Source of the DNA: Pseudomonadota bacterium
Lineage (GTDB): Bacteria > Pseudomonadota > Gammaproteobacteria > Pseudomonadales > Oleiphilaceae
DNA: 44,451 nucleotides
Assembly: GCA_002747395.1 (NCBI GenBank)
Contig: PDPE01000006.1
Location: forward strand, 1 to 44,451
Direction: 5' to 3'
The notes under the pieces are model-generated. The model worked only from the letters and a program-made list of their open reading frames with translations, was not told where the DNA came from and did not search any database. The position numbers were made by a program, and so were the translations under genes. Position 1 is the first letter of the stretch; each line of letters starts with the position of its first letter. This document shows positions 8,614 to 16,961 of the stretch, in pieces.

Positions 8614-9381
8614 CTACAGTAATGATTTCAAGCTGTCCAGGTTGAGAATTTTCTTGCTTAACAGTTTGATTTGCAGCCGGGTTTCAACGGCCAGTGCAGC
8701 CTTGTCTGACACAGTTCTTGTCGTGTTGAAAAGCTGTTTGGCATAGCCAATGGCATCGGGTGAGCGCTCTTCAAGCGTTTTGAAAAATGCAAGCGCATCA
8801 TCGTAGGGGGTTTCGCTAACCCTGGTGACCAGCCCCAGCTCTTTGGCTTCCGTCGCATCAAAAACTCTGGCTGTCATGGTCAGTTCCTTGGCCACATCCG
8901 CAGGCACCAGCTCGCGCAGGGTAACGGAACCGGACATATCAGGAATCAACCCCCATTTGCCTTCCATAATTGAAAACTCACAGTCCGGTGTCGAATATCT
9001 GAAATCAGCGCCCAATGCAATCTGGAAGGCACCGCCGTAACACATACCGTGAGTAACTGCGATCACAGGTACAGGCAACTGACGCCAGATATAGCCCACA
9101 TCCTGAGCGAGATTGGAGATTTTTCTGCCTGGCTTGACCAGCAGCCGGGTAATGGAAACCGGGCTTTTGGTCACTTTTTTTACATCCAGCCCGGAACTGA
9201 ACACCTTGCCCTCACCACGTAAAATCACACCCCTAATGGCTTTGTTTTTCTTTATTTTCCTGGCTGTCTTGACAATGCTGTCGAACATTTCGATATCAAG
9301 GCCATTGTACTTGTCAGGCCGGTTAAGAGAGACAACTGCGATTGAACCATCAATAATTTCAAGAGTGGTGCGCCTGGACAT
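8614..9381 (-). CDS. Crotonase/enoyl-CoA hydratase family protein
   Basis: A 255-residue protein of the crotonase superfamily, whose members handle acyl-CoA thioesters in the cytosol. Seen features are IAVVSLNRPDKYNGLD, the first oxyanion-hole segment GKVFSSGLDVKK, the second oxyanion-hole segment MCYGGAFQIALGADFRYS, and the active-site stretch FSIMEGKWGLIPDMSG. The second hydratase glutamate position is not the standard GGTQRL context, since it reads DMSGSVTLRELV. The exact reaction (hydratase, isomerase or other) therefore cannot be fixed. An AAGGAGTTTTT segment precedes the ATG. It is a single gene, convergent with tmcA, with no other fatty-acid genes nearby. Confidence 0.8.
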   Translation of the reverse strand: MSRRTTLEIIDGSIAVVSLNRPDKYNGLDIEMFDSIVKTARKIKKNKAIRGVILRGEGKVFSSGLDVKKVTKSPVSITRLLVKPGRKISNLAQDVGYIWRQLPVPVIAVTHGMCYGGAFQIALGADFRYSTPDCEFSIMEGKWGLIPDMSGSVTLRELVPADVAKELTMTARVFDATEAKELGLVTRVSETPYDDALAFFKTLEERSPDAIGYAKQLFNTTRTVSDKAALAVETRLQIKLLSKKILNLDSLKSLL

Positions 9382-9634
9382 AAAAACTCCTTATGTTTCC
9401 TGATAAAAAGCGGCCGATGCGTGTGGGTAACGGCCCGCATAAAGCACTCAGTGTGAAAAGTGCTGTGAAATCGGTATGGGACCGGGGCAATTCTCTTATA
9501 TGTGAGGGGATAACTCAAGGTGTGGAGTGAGGGAGAAGGCGGCAACCGTGGCCTACCGGTTTCCTCATCGCAAAGCCTGTGTGGTAAACCTGTGCACCGG
9601 ACTGTGTTTCGTAACACTGCCCGCAAGCCATCGC

Positions 9635-9663
9635 TTGCCATAATCTGTTTTTGTGTATAGGAT
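9635..9663 (+). promoter_or_regulatory. Predicted sigma-70 promoter of the cobalamin-transport operon
   Basis: TTGCCA at 9635-9640 and TAGGAT at 9658-9663 are separated by 17 bases. Transcription would start near 9670, just before the first conserved bases of the riboswitch. The fit to consensus is 5/6 and 4/6. The 250 bases between the crotonase start and this promoter show no other feature that I can identify. Confidence 0.5.
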
Positions 9664-9684
9664 GCGCTGACAGTTTATCAATGC

Positions 9685-9812
9685 GACAGGTACACTCGCC
9701 AGGTATAGCCAGCCCGAGTGATAATTGGGAAGTGGGTGAAAGACCCACACTGCCCCCGCAACGGTAAGTGCAGCCATTGCTGCAACAAGTCCGAAACCAG
9801 CCTGCCACATTA
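9685..9812 (+). ncRNA. Cobalamin (B12) riboswitch
   Basis: The leader carries the conserved cobalamin aptamer pieces in order. An early segment (AGGTACACTCGCCAGGTATA) is followed by ATAATTGGGAAGTGGGTGAA with a paired GTGGGT/ACCCAC stem, then CTGCCCCCGCAACGGTAAG (9750-9768). The B12 box AAGTCCGAAACCAGCCTGCC comes last (9787-9806). It is correctly oriented ahead of the three transporter genes. About 150 bases separate the aptamer from the first start codon and would hold the expression platform. Adenosylcobalamin binding normally turns such operons off, so import should rise when cobalamin is scarce. Boundaries are approximate. Confidence 0.93.
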
Positions 9813-9959
9813 CCCGTTAAAAGATCGCGGTGGGCGACCAGGGGAGCAATAGCGAGTCCGCCTCTACTCCACGCTTGCCCCTTGACCATGCTCATCCTGA
9901 ACCCGGAATATGGTACTGATGGTCGAAATTTCAGACGCATTATTTTTTCGTAGTCGGGC

Positions 9960-10778
9960 ATGGCTGCCATGACAGCACCAATACTCAGGGTGCAGAATCT
10001 GACGCTGACTGTGGAAGGTGGCCATGAGCTGCTCAGCAATGTCAGTTTCGATATTAACGAAAAGGAAATTGTCGGGCTTCTGGGGCCCAATGGTTCAGGC
10101 AAGACATCCTTGCTACGTTGCCTTTACGGAGGACAACCTCACTACCAGGGCGAGATTTACCTCAACGGGAAACTTCTGTCACAGTTATCACCCAGAAAAC
10201 GGGCACAGCAGATTGCCGCCGTTACCCAGGAATCCCCTGCCGATTTTCAGCTCACAGTGGAAGCGGTCATTCGTACAGGACGCACACCACACCAGCACTG
10301 GCTGACAGGGCTGGATGCGCGTGCCGAGTCGGTAATTGACAGGAATATCGAACGATTCCAGTTACAGGACTATTTGCATCGTGACATTGGTGAACTCTCC
10401 GGCGGGGAGCGAAAGCGGGTGTTGCTGTGCCGGGCATTAGTGCAAGAACCCGAGCTTTTGCTGCTTGATGAACCCTGTAACCATCTTGATATATCAAACC
10501 AGCTCGGTCTGCTACAACAACTCCGTGACCTGCAGACAGGTTGCCTGATTTCTTTACATGACTTTACCCATGCGGTGCGCTTTTGCGATCGTCTGTTGGT
10601 ACTTGATCAGGGTCGTCTTGTCAGATCAGACAGTACCCGGGCCGGTATTTCTGATGAAATGTTTGCCGAAGTTTTTTCAATTCATGCCAATACCTACACC
10701 AACCCGTGGCAGGAGTGGTCTTTCTACCCCTTGCCGTTGAATAACCCTCTTGCATCATCACCTGTTTCCAAGGAATAA
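9960..10778 (+). CDS. btuD: Cobalamin ABC transporter ATPase (BtuD-like)
   Basis: A 272-residue ABC ATPase that would power import across the inner membrane. Seen are Walker A GPNGSGKTS, the Q-loop region VTQESPADFQL, signature motif LSGGERKR, Walker B ELLLLDEP, D-loop NHLDI and H-loop SLHDF. The pattern matches the FecE/BtuD group for vitamin B12, haem and iron chelates. The cobalamin riboswitch directly upstream identifies cobalamin as the likely cargo. The ATG at 9969 is an alternative start. The gene is followed after 3 bases by the binding-protein gene. The symbol is assigned from context and not from sequence alone. Confidence 0.85.
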   Translation: MAAMTAPILRVQNLTLTVEGGHELLSNVSFDINEKEIVGLLGPNGSGKTSLLRCLYGGQPHYQGEIYLNGKLLSQLSPRKRAQQIAAVTQESPADFQLTVEAVIRTGRTPHQHWLTGLDARAESVIDRNIERFQLQDYLHRDIGELSGGERKRVLLCRALVQEPELLLLDEPCNHLDISNQLGLLQQLRDLQTGCLISLHDFTHAVRFCDRLLVLDQGRLVRSDSTRAGISDEMFAEVFSIHANTYTNPWQEWSFYPLPLNNPLASSPVSKE

Positions 10779-10781
10779 AAA

Positions 10782-11738
10782 ATGCTGAACAGAAAACTGC
10801 TTATTTCAACCATGACGTTTGCCGCGCTGAGTTTCAATAGTGTTGCATCTGATTTTCCCGTAACAGTAAAAAGCTGTGATCGCGACGTGACTTTTGAACA
10901 GTCGCCAAAGGCGGCAGTGATCCATGACCAGAATATGAGTCAAATGGTATTCGCTCTGGATTTACAGGACAAAATTGCCGGATTGACAGGTATTTCCGGA
11001 TGGTACAAAATCAGTCCGGAGTTTAAAAAGGCACAAGGCAACATACCGGAATTGGCTCCCAAATACCCCACCGTTGAGAATATACTCAGCGTGGATGCCG
11101 ACTTGTTCTTTGCCGGCTGGAACTATGGAATGCGTGTGGATGGTGACCTGACACCGCAAAGTCTGGGCAAACTGGGCGTACCGGTTCTTGAGCTTACCGA
11201 ATCCTGTGTGCATCTGAGCAAATCCGGCCCGGATGCGTCCATGAATTTGCTTTATGATGATATGCTGCGGCTTGGTGCAGTTTTTGGCGTAAGGGAAAAA
11301 GCGGAAAAACTGGTCGGACAATGGAAACAAAGGCTGCAAAAGGTCGCTGATAAGGTTGCCGGAAAAAAGCCGGTCAAAGTGTTCCTGTATGACTCTGGCG
11401 AAGACAAAATTTTCACCTCGGGCCGCTTCGGTATGCCAACAGCGCTTATTCGGGCAGCTGGCGGAAAAAATGTGATGGATAACATTGATTCCAGCTGGGG
11501 GAAAGTGGGTATAGAAGCTGTCATGGAAGCCGAACCGGAGTTTATTATTCTGGTTGACTATCAAAAGGGTGGCTGGGAAGCCTCCTGGAATTTCCTCAAG
11601 AATCACCCGGTGCTATCTACACTGGAAGCGGTTCGCAATGAGCGTTTCATTCCGCTTGAATATGGTGAAATCACCCCCGGCCCGATGAATATAGCGGCGA
11701 TTGAAAAGCTTGCGGCCAAAATGCACTCTGAGAAATAA
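10782..11738 (+). CDS. btuF: Cobalamin ABC transporter periplasmic binding protein (BtuF-like)
   Basis: A 318-residue protein with a signal peptide (MLNRKLLISTMTFAALSFNS, cleavage near VAS-DF), so it acts in the periplasm. The two-lobed periplasmic-binding fold of the BtuF/FepB type (PF01497) is shown by YPTVENILSVDADLFFAGWN in the first lobe and a second lobe starting near VFLYDSGEDKIFTSG with IEAVMEAEPEFIILVDY. It would hand corrinoid to the BtuC-like permease. It sits between the ATPase and the permease under one cobalamin riboswitch. Binding of another metal-chelate is possible from family membership alone. The riboswitch makes cobalamin the better call. Confidence 0.82.
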   Translation: MLNRKLLISTMTFAALSFNSVASDFPVTVKSCDRDVTFEQSPKAAVIHDQNMSQMVFALDLQDKIAGLTGISGWYKISPEFKKAQGNIPELAPKYPTVENILSVDADLFFAGWNYGMRVDGDLTPQSLGKLGVPVLELTESCVHLSKSGPDASMNLLYDDMLRLGAVFGVREKAEKLVGQWKQRLQKVADKVAGKKPVKVFLYDSGEDKIFTSGRFGMPTALIRAAGGKNVMDNIDSSWGKVGIEAVMEAEPEFIILVDYQKGGWEASWNFLKNHPVLSTLEAVRNERFIPLEYGEITPGPMNIAAIEKLAAKMHSEK

Positions 11739-11746
11739 GCCGCTCA

Positions 11747-12823
11747 ATGAAAGCTTACCATAACCATTCTGAACATAAACATTCCAAAAAGACGAGCCTG
11801 ACTGGTAAACGGCACCTTGCTTTGGCTGTTTTTCTTTTGTTGATGATCGGGTTATTGGCTTTGGTCGGCATTATGATCGGGGTGAGTGACATTAGCCCCG
11901 GTCAGGTATTGCGTATATTGCTGCACAGTTTCGGCCCGGACGCGATTGCACACGAAATGGTTGTCGATTGGCGCAGTTCCCAGGAGGTGATTGTCACCGA
12001 ACTCAGGTCGCCAAGGATGGTGCTGGCAATGCTGACCGGCATCGGTTTGGCGGTATCAGGGGCAGCCCTCCAGGCTGCAACCCGTAACCCGCTTACCGAT
12101 CCGTTTTTGCTTGGTGTTTCTTCCGGTGCTTCAATGGGAGCCGTGCTGGTTATATCGCATACAGGTATGTTGGTTGGCAGCTATACCATCCCCGTATTCA
12201 GCTTTATCGGTGCACTGATATCGTTTTTTCTACTGCTTGTTTTACTGAGAAGGCCGAAAAACCAGACGCCGGAGCGATTGGTTCTGTCAGGTGTCGCTAT
12301 CTCGTTCCTGTTGATGGCGGCTACAAATGCATTGATTTTTCTTGGTGATCAGCGAGCGGCGCAGTCCGTTGTTTTCTGGATGTTAGGTGGCCTGGGGCGG
12401 GCGACATGGGATTTATTGTTATTGCCAAGTATTTGCGTTTGCCTTGGTGTGCTGGCATTGTTCTGGAACGCTCGCAACCTCAATGCATTGATGATGGGGC
12501 AGGAAACCGCTTCGGCACTGGGTATTTCCGTGCGAAGAACACAAGTAATAATACTCTTGCTTGCCACACTGGTGACCAGTCTGATCGTTTCATTGACCGG
12601 TACCATAGGTTTCGTTGGCCTGGTTATTCCGCATATCATGCGCACCTATGTCGGTGGTGATAATCGGGTACTCCTGTTTTTCAGTGCGCTGGCTGGTGCG
12701 GCCTTTATGCTGGGTGTGGATATCATTTCCAGACAGTTACTGGCACCCCAGGAGTTACCAATAGGTATTATCACCGGAGCAGTGGGTGGAACCTATTTTT
12801 GTTATTTGCTTGCCCGTCGGTGA
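11747..12823 (+). CDS. btuC: Cobalamin ABC transporter permease (BtuC/FecCD family)
   Basis: A 358-residue inner-membrane permease with about ten predicted hydrophobic segments. FecCD-family landmarks are ELRSPRMVLAMLTGIGLAVS, GAALQAATRNPLTDPFLLGV, a coupling region around LGISVRRTQ, GTIGFVGLVIPHIMR and the C-terminal LPIGIITGAVGGTYFCYLL. It is the last gene of the riboswitch-led operon. The cytosolic N-terminus is histidine-rich (HNHSEHKH), which is not typical of BtuC and might bind metal or be incidental. No outer-membrane BtuB is in the window, so the TonB-dependent receptor must be elsewhere. Confidence 0.85.
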   Translation: MKAYHNHSEHKHSKKTSLTGKRHLALAVFLLLMIGLLALVGIMIGVSDISPGQVLRILLHSFGPDAIAHEMVVDWRSSQEVIVTELRSPRMVLAMLTGIGLAVSGAALQAATRNPLTDPFLLGVSSGASMGAVLVISHTGMLVGSYTIPVFSFIGALISFFLLLVLLRRPKNQTPERLVLSGVAISFLLMAATNALIFLGDQRAAQSVVFWMLGGLGRATWDLLLLPSICVCLGVLALFWNARNLNALMMGQETASALGISVRRTQVIILLLATLVTSLIVSLTGTIGFVGLVIPHIMRTYVGGDNRVLLFFSALAGAAFMLGVDIISRQLLAPQELPIGIITGAVGGTYFCYLLARR

Positions 12824-12855
12824 TTTTCCCGGAGCCGGAAATTCGGCAATTGCCA

Positions 12856-13854
12856 TCATCCGCCGTAGGCACAGTCATACACCTCATCCAGCAACTTTCG
12901 CATAAAGTCGGTATACCCTTGTGCTGTGTTTTCGGTGTCGTTTGCCAGGATATCAATGCGGGTCTTCTTTATTTCTACGTCACCGGATATGCCGTCCAGG
13001 TATTTGTCACTGCCGGTCGAGTCAATGAGGTAACAAATTGTTTCGGCGTTGGTGATTTGCCTGTTTAGTCGGGAAAGGTGAGAGATACCGGGTCGCTTCT
13101 CGGGTGTCTCGCTTACACTGCCTGCAATATTCAGATTAAACCGCCTGGCCAGGTGAGTCAGTGAGTTGTGGCGTGAATAGATCGGGCGTGTTTGGGTGGC
13201 TGAGAATTTTTCCTGATACTCGCTAATCAGCTTGGCTATTTGAATTTCAAACGCCTTGAGATTCTGGTTGATTTCTGCTTCCTGTTCCGAATTCAATCCT
13301 GAAATACTGTCCTTGATCATTTCGGCCATGTGCAGGGCCTCTGCAGGGTCGAGCCATAGATGCATATCTGTATTGTGCGCGTGATTGTGTGCGTGTTCAT
13401 CCTCATGGCCATGTTCGTTTTTATCTTCCGAGTGGAGGTCGTTGTGGCCGTCATCATTCTCCCCGTGTTCATGCTTATTATCCATATGGATATCATCATA
13501 TAAGGCTACATTTTCTACGTTATTGGCATGGAGAATTTTGGTTAAAAAGGACTCCAGGTTCGGGCCAATCCAGAAAAAGAAGTCACTGTCTCGCAGCTTT
13601 CTTACATCGGATGGTCTTAATTGATAATAATGAGGGTTACCGGATTGGGGGATGAGCACCTCTACTTGCCCGTTATCGCCCATTATTGCCTGAGCAATCA
13701 GTCGTAAGGGTTGTATTGAGGTCACCACTTTTATGGTTTCCGTGTCAGAGGTGGCCGAATCGTTTCGGGACGAGAGGAATACGGCAGCAAAAATAACAGT
13801 CACAAAAAAAAGTAAGGCGATGATGGTTTTCTGTCGGGTGCTTGTCTTGCTCAT
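12856..13854 (-). CDS. Zinc-binding periplasmic protein (ZnuA-like)
   Basis: A 332-residue solute-binding protein of the cluster A-I (ZnuA/TroA) family for zinc import. Residues 11-28 are a hydrophobic export signal or anchor. Metal ligands expected for the family are visible: H75 in NPHYYQLRPSD, H165 in MHLWLDP, and a histidine in YSRHNSLTHLARRFNL. A long loop at residues 123-160 is packed with His, Asp and Glu (EHGENDDGHND, EHGHEDEHAHNHAHN), the zinc-capturing loop of ZnuA proteins. No ZnuB or ZnuC gene is adjacent, so partners must be elsewhere. An AAAGGTAAGTA segment precedes the ATG. It is transcribed against the cobalamin operon. Confidence 0.82.
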   Translation of the reverse strand: MSKTSTRQKTIIALLFFVTVIFAAVFLSSRNDSATSDTETIKVVTSIQPLRLIAQAIMGDNGQVEVLIPQSGNPHYYQLRPSDVRKLRDSDFFFWIGPNLESFLTKILHANNVENVALYDDIHMDNKHEHGENDDGHNDLHSEDKNEHGHEDEHAHNHAHNTDMHLWLDPAEALHMAEMIKDSISGLNSEQEAEINQNLKAFEIQIAKLISEYQEKFSATQTRPIYSRHNSLTHLARRFNLNIAGSVSETPEKRPGISHLSRLNRQITNAETICYLIDSTGSDKYLDGISGDVEIKKTRIDILANDTENTAQGYTDFMRKLLDEVYDCAYGG

Positions 13855-14190
13855 TACTTACCTTTTCAAAAGTGGTTATACCAGAGTTAAAGAGCCGAAT
13901 CATACCATGCAACCAGTCAAGTTGCGTTATTGTGACGTTTTTAAGGCCAATGGACGACCTTACACGAAGTATGGCGACAATAATCTGTGCCCTTTTAATC
14001 TGTGTTCTTTGAGTAAGCCAGGTACGATGTCAGGCCTGGTGAGTGTAAATACCTGTACATGCTGATAAAATAGCTTTCATTTTATTTAAACCGAGTCGTA
14101 ACTGCTCACCCGTCGGTATAAGCCTTTGTGCGCAGACTGCCCGCAGAGGCGCAAGCAGATGCGCTGAATTTTTCCCGAGAAGCCCTGACA
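13855..14190. other. 336-bp divergent intergenic region (znuA-like / hemG)
   Basis: No gene was found here. It must hold the promoters of both flanking genes. I could not identify a Zur-type palindrome with confidence. Nothing else stands out. Confidence 0.3.
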
Positions 14191-14721
14191 ATGAGTAATA
14201 TCCTGGTTCTGTATTCAACCAATGATGGCCACACACTGAAAATATGCAAGCATATTGAGCGCGTTTTGGAATCAAAAAATGAAACGGTGACTTTATTGTC
14301 GATTGATAACGAAAACGCTGTGGATCTGGCCGGGTTTGATAAGATAGTGGTCGGGGCAGCTATCCGCTATGGCAGGCACAGCAAGAAAATTATTAAGTTT
14401 ATCAACACGAATCAATCGACTCTTGATGCCAAACCCAATGCTTTTTTTTCAGTGAATCTGGTCGCCCGTAAACCGGAGAAGGCCGAACCGGAAACCAATC
14501 CCTATTTGGTGAAATTTTTGAAGCGGATAGCCTGGAAGCCGAAAAATCTGGCTGTTTTTGCGGGCAAGGTGGATTATCCCAGATACAATTATTTTGATCG
14601 TTTGGTGATTCGATTTATTATGAAAATGACCAATGGCCCCACTGATCCAAAAACGACCATAGAGTATACAGATTGGGATAAAGTTGAACGCTTTGGCGAA
14701 AAGATAGGTGAAATGACATAA
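14191..14721 (+). CDS. hemG: Menaquinone-dependent protoporphyrinogen oxidase HemG
   Basis: HemG is a flavodoxin-like FMN enzyme at the inner membrane that oxidises protoporphyrinogen IX to protoporphyrin IX in haem synthesis, passing electrons to quinones. The 176-residue protein starts MSNILVLYSTNDGHTLKICK, the FMN-phosphate loop. It continues with VVGAAIRYGRHSKKIIKFIN and the long HemG-specific insert FFSVNLVARKPEKAEPETNP, then KNLAVFAGKVDYPRYN and IMKMTNGPTDP. I chose the ATG at 14191 because the flavodoxin strand begins there; the frame is open 21 codons further upstream. It precedes upp by about 100 bases containing a hairpin. Confidence 0.92.
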   Translation: MSNILVLYSTNDGHTLKICKHIERVLESKNETVTLLSIDNENAVDLAGFDKIVVGAAIRYGRHSKKIIKFINTNQSTLDAKPNAFFSVNLVARKPEKAEPETNPYLVKFLKRIAWKPKNLAVFAGKVDYPRYNYFDRLVIRFIMKMTNGPTDPKTTIEYTDWDKVERFGEKIGEMT

Positions 14722-14748
14722 AATGCGAGAAAATTACACGCCAGTTGC

Positions 14749-14800
14749 CCCCGTGGCGTTATCTCTTATTTGTTTCCCACGGGGTGACAGTTTTTCACCC
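14749..14800 (+). terminator. Two overlapping hairpins between hemG and upp
   Basis: CCCCGTGG (14749-14756) pairs with CCACGGGG (14777-14784), and the stem is followed six bases later by a run of five T. This may terminate hemG transcription. The 3' arm overlaps a second stem, GGGTGA (14782-14787) with TCACCC (14795-14800), so the two cannot form together. Such a layout could act as an attenuator for upp, but the second hairpin has no T-tract. Confidence 0.45.
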
Positions 14801-14824
14801 TGATCATTGATGAACGAGGTTGCC

Positions 14825-15451
14825 ATGAATATTTACGAAATTCGCCACCCGCTGGTACAGCACAAGTTGGGTCTGATGCGCCAAAAAGACATCAGCACCC
14901 GAAATTTCCGTATACTGGCCGGTGAAGTGGGCAACCTGCTGACTTACGAAGCAACCAAGGATCTGGAGCTGGAAGAGTACCGGGTTGATGGCTGGTGTGG
15001 CGAGATTAAGGCGGAACAAATCAAGGGGAAAAAAATCACCATTGTGCCCATTCTGCGTGCCGGATTAGGTATGCTGGATGGAGTGTTAGACCTGATCCCC
15101 AGTGCCAAAATCAGCGTGGTGGGTATTTACCGGGATGAAGAAACCTTGCAGCCGGTCAGTTATTTCGACAAACTGACCAGCGGAATTGACGAGCGTATCG
15201 CATTGGTGGTTGACCCGATGCTGGCCACCGGGGGGTCGATGAATGCCACTATTGAACTGCTTAAAAAAGCGGGGTGTCGCTCCATTCGCGCTTTGGTGCT
15301 GGTTGCTGCTCCTGAAGGCATAGAGGCAGTCAGGGAATCACACCCGGATGTGGACATTTACACGGCTTCAGTCGATGATCATTTAAATGAAAATGGCTAC
15401 ATTATTCCCGGTCTGGGAGACGCAGGCGACAAAATCTTCGGCACCAAATAA
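14825..15451 (+). CDS. upp: Uracil phosphoribosyltransferase
   Basis: Upp salvages uracil by joining it to PRPP to give UMP in the cytosol. The 208-residue protein equals the usual length. It opens [19 protein letters not shown] and has [17 protein letters not shown], the PRPP-binding loop [15 protein letters not shown], and the uracil-binding end [20 protein letters not shown] chose the ATG at 14825 because a GAACGAGG box lies just before it and it matches family starts; two in-frame ATGs upstream are less well placed. It is followed by the uracil permease gene, the common upp-uraA order. That neighbour is frameshifted here. Confidence 0.96.
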   Translation: MNIYEIRHPLVQHKLGLMRQKDISTRNFRILAGEVGNLLTYEATKDLELEEYRVDGWCGEIKAEQIKGKKITIVPILRAGLGMLDGVLDLIPSAKISVVGIYRDEETLQPVSYFDKLTSGIDERIALVVDPMLATGGSMNATIELLKKAGCRSIRALVLVAAPEGIEAVRESHPDVDIYTASVDDHLNENGYIIPGLGDAGDKIFGTK

Positions 15452-15532
15452 TCGGTGTAATTCATTCTCCCGATCGGCATTTTATCGTCGATCCGAAACG
15501 CAATACATTTTTTGGAAAGCAAGGAAAAAGTT

Positions 15533-16812
15533 ATGACCCGGACAACATCTGACAGTGGCTGGAAAACGGTTCTTGCGGGGTTGCAAATGCTCTTTGTCGC
15601 ATTTGGTGCCCTGGTATTGATGCCGTTAATAACCGGATTAAACCCGAGCGTTGCCCTGTTCACTGCGGGTATCGGCACACTGATATTTCAATTGGTGACA
15701 AAACGTTCCGTTCCGGTATTTCTGGCATCTTCGTTTGTATTTATTGCGCCGATCAGTTTTTCGGTACAGGAATGGGGGATGCCGGCAACTATGGGCGCAT
15801 TGTTCTGTGCCGGTCTGGTTTATGTTGTGCTGGCTATCGGTGTGGCTTACAAGGGGCCGGGGTTTTTACACCGGATTATGCCGCCGGTAGTGACCGGGCC
15901 AATTATTATGGTGATTGGCTTGAGCCTGGCCCCCATAGCCGTGAATATGGCGATGGGTAAAACCGGTGATGCCTCGGCCCAGTTATTCCCCTATCTGGAT
16001 GCCATGTGGGTGTCCATGTCGGCATTGACTACCACTTTTCTGGTTGCCACCCTGGCCAGGGGTATTTTTCGCCTGGTACCGATTCTGGCCGGTGTCGCAG
16101 TGGGTTATACCATGGCCTGGTTTTTCGGTATGGTTGATTTGACTTCGGTCAATGACAGTTCCTGGCTGGCGGTGCCGGATTTTGTGACCCCGGAATTCAG
16201 TCTGGCGGCCATTCTGTTTATGTTGCCAGTGGCCATTGCACCGGCGATCGAGCATGTGGGTGATGTACTGGCAATTTCCAGTGTGACTGGCAAAAATTAT
16301 GTAGAGAAGCCCGGTTTGCACCGAACTCTGCTGGGTGATGGTCTGGCGACTTCTGCAGCCTCACTCTTTGGTGGCCCGCCGAATACCACTTACTCTGAAG
16401 TTACCGGCGCAGTTATGTTGACCAGGGCCTTTAACCCGGTAGTTATGACCTTTGCCGCACTCTTTGCCATCGCGCTGGCTTTTATTGCCAAATTCGGTGT
16501 GTTACTGCAAACCATTCCAACACCGGTAATGGGAGGAATTCGGTTTTGCTATTTGGTTCCATCGCCAGCGTCGGTATGAATATTCTGGTCAGGGGGCGTG
16601 TTGATTTGAGCGAGCAGCGTAACCTGGTAATTGTGTCAATCACTCTGGTTTTTGGTATTGGTGGTATGGTATTGGGCCAGGAAGGGTTCAGTTTGCAGGG
16701 TGTCAGCCTCTGTGGTCTGGTGGCGATTGTGCTGAACCTGATATTGCCAAAAGGTGATACGACCGAAGATTTGCACGAAGAAGAAGAGATAGTTGATGGT
16801 ATGATTAAATAA
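15533..16812 (+). pseudogene. uraA: Uracil/xanthine permease UraA, split by a 1-nt frameshift
   Basis: UraA is a 14-segment inner-membrane symporter that imports uracil. The first frame (15533-16579) is homologous through TPVMGGI and then switches to RFCYLVPSPASV and stops. The remaining family sequence, LLFGSIASVGMNILVRGRVD to the C-terminus, continues in another frame to 16812. Between GGI and LLFG only 5 bases (CGGTT, 16541-16545) stand where 6 are expected. One inserted base would restore a protein of about 426 residues, close to E. coli UraA. The change touches a T run, so a sequencing or assembly error is a real alternative to a true mutation. The ATG at 15533 follows AAGGAAAAAG. Confidence 0.85.
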
Positions 16813-16828
16813 GTCAGCCCGGGTCTGC

Positions 16829-16845
16829 CCCGATAGCTGATCGGG
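16829..16845. terminator. Short hairpin after uraA
   Basis: CCCGAT and ATCGGG form a 6-bp stem with a 5-base loop (AGCTG), 17 bases after the uraA stop. There is no T-tract, so its role as a terminator is weakly supported. Confidence 0.25.
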
Positions 16846-16961
16846 CGGGTAGTGTGTGTAAAACTCCTCATAAAAAACCGGCGAGCAAAACAGGTGAAAC
16901 AATCTCTCCGCTCCAATGCGGTGAATCTCGCCTTTAACATCATTCATGGTTTATAAAGTCA

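Noticed and set aside
9515..10102. 195-codon minus-strand frame across the cobalamin riboswitch
   Set aside because: It lies opposite the riboswitch and the ATPase start and has no recognisable protein features.
10962..11606. 214-codon minus-strand frame inside the binding-protein gene
   Set aside because: It is antisense to a clear BtuF-like gene, with no family signature.
16636..16947. 103-codon minus-strand frame between uraA and the metallo-hydrolase gene
   Set aside because: Its second half is antisense to the 3' end of uraA and no family is recognised. The first 45 residues look protein-like but support is too weak to call a gene.
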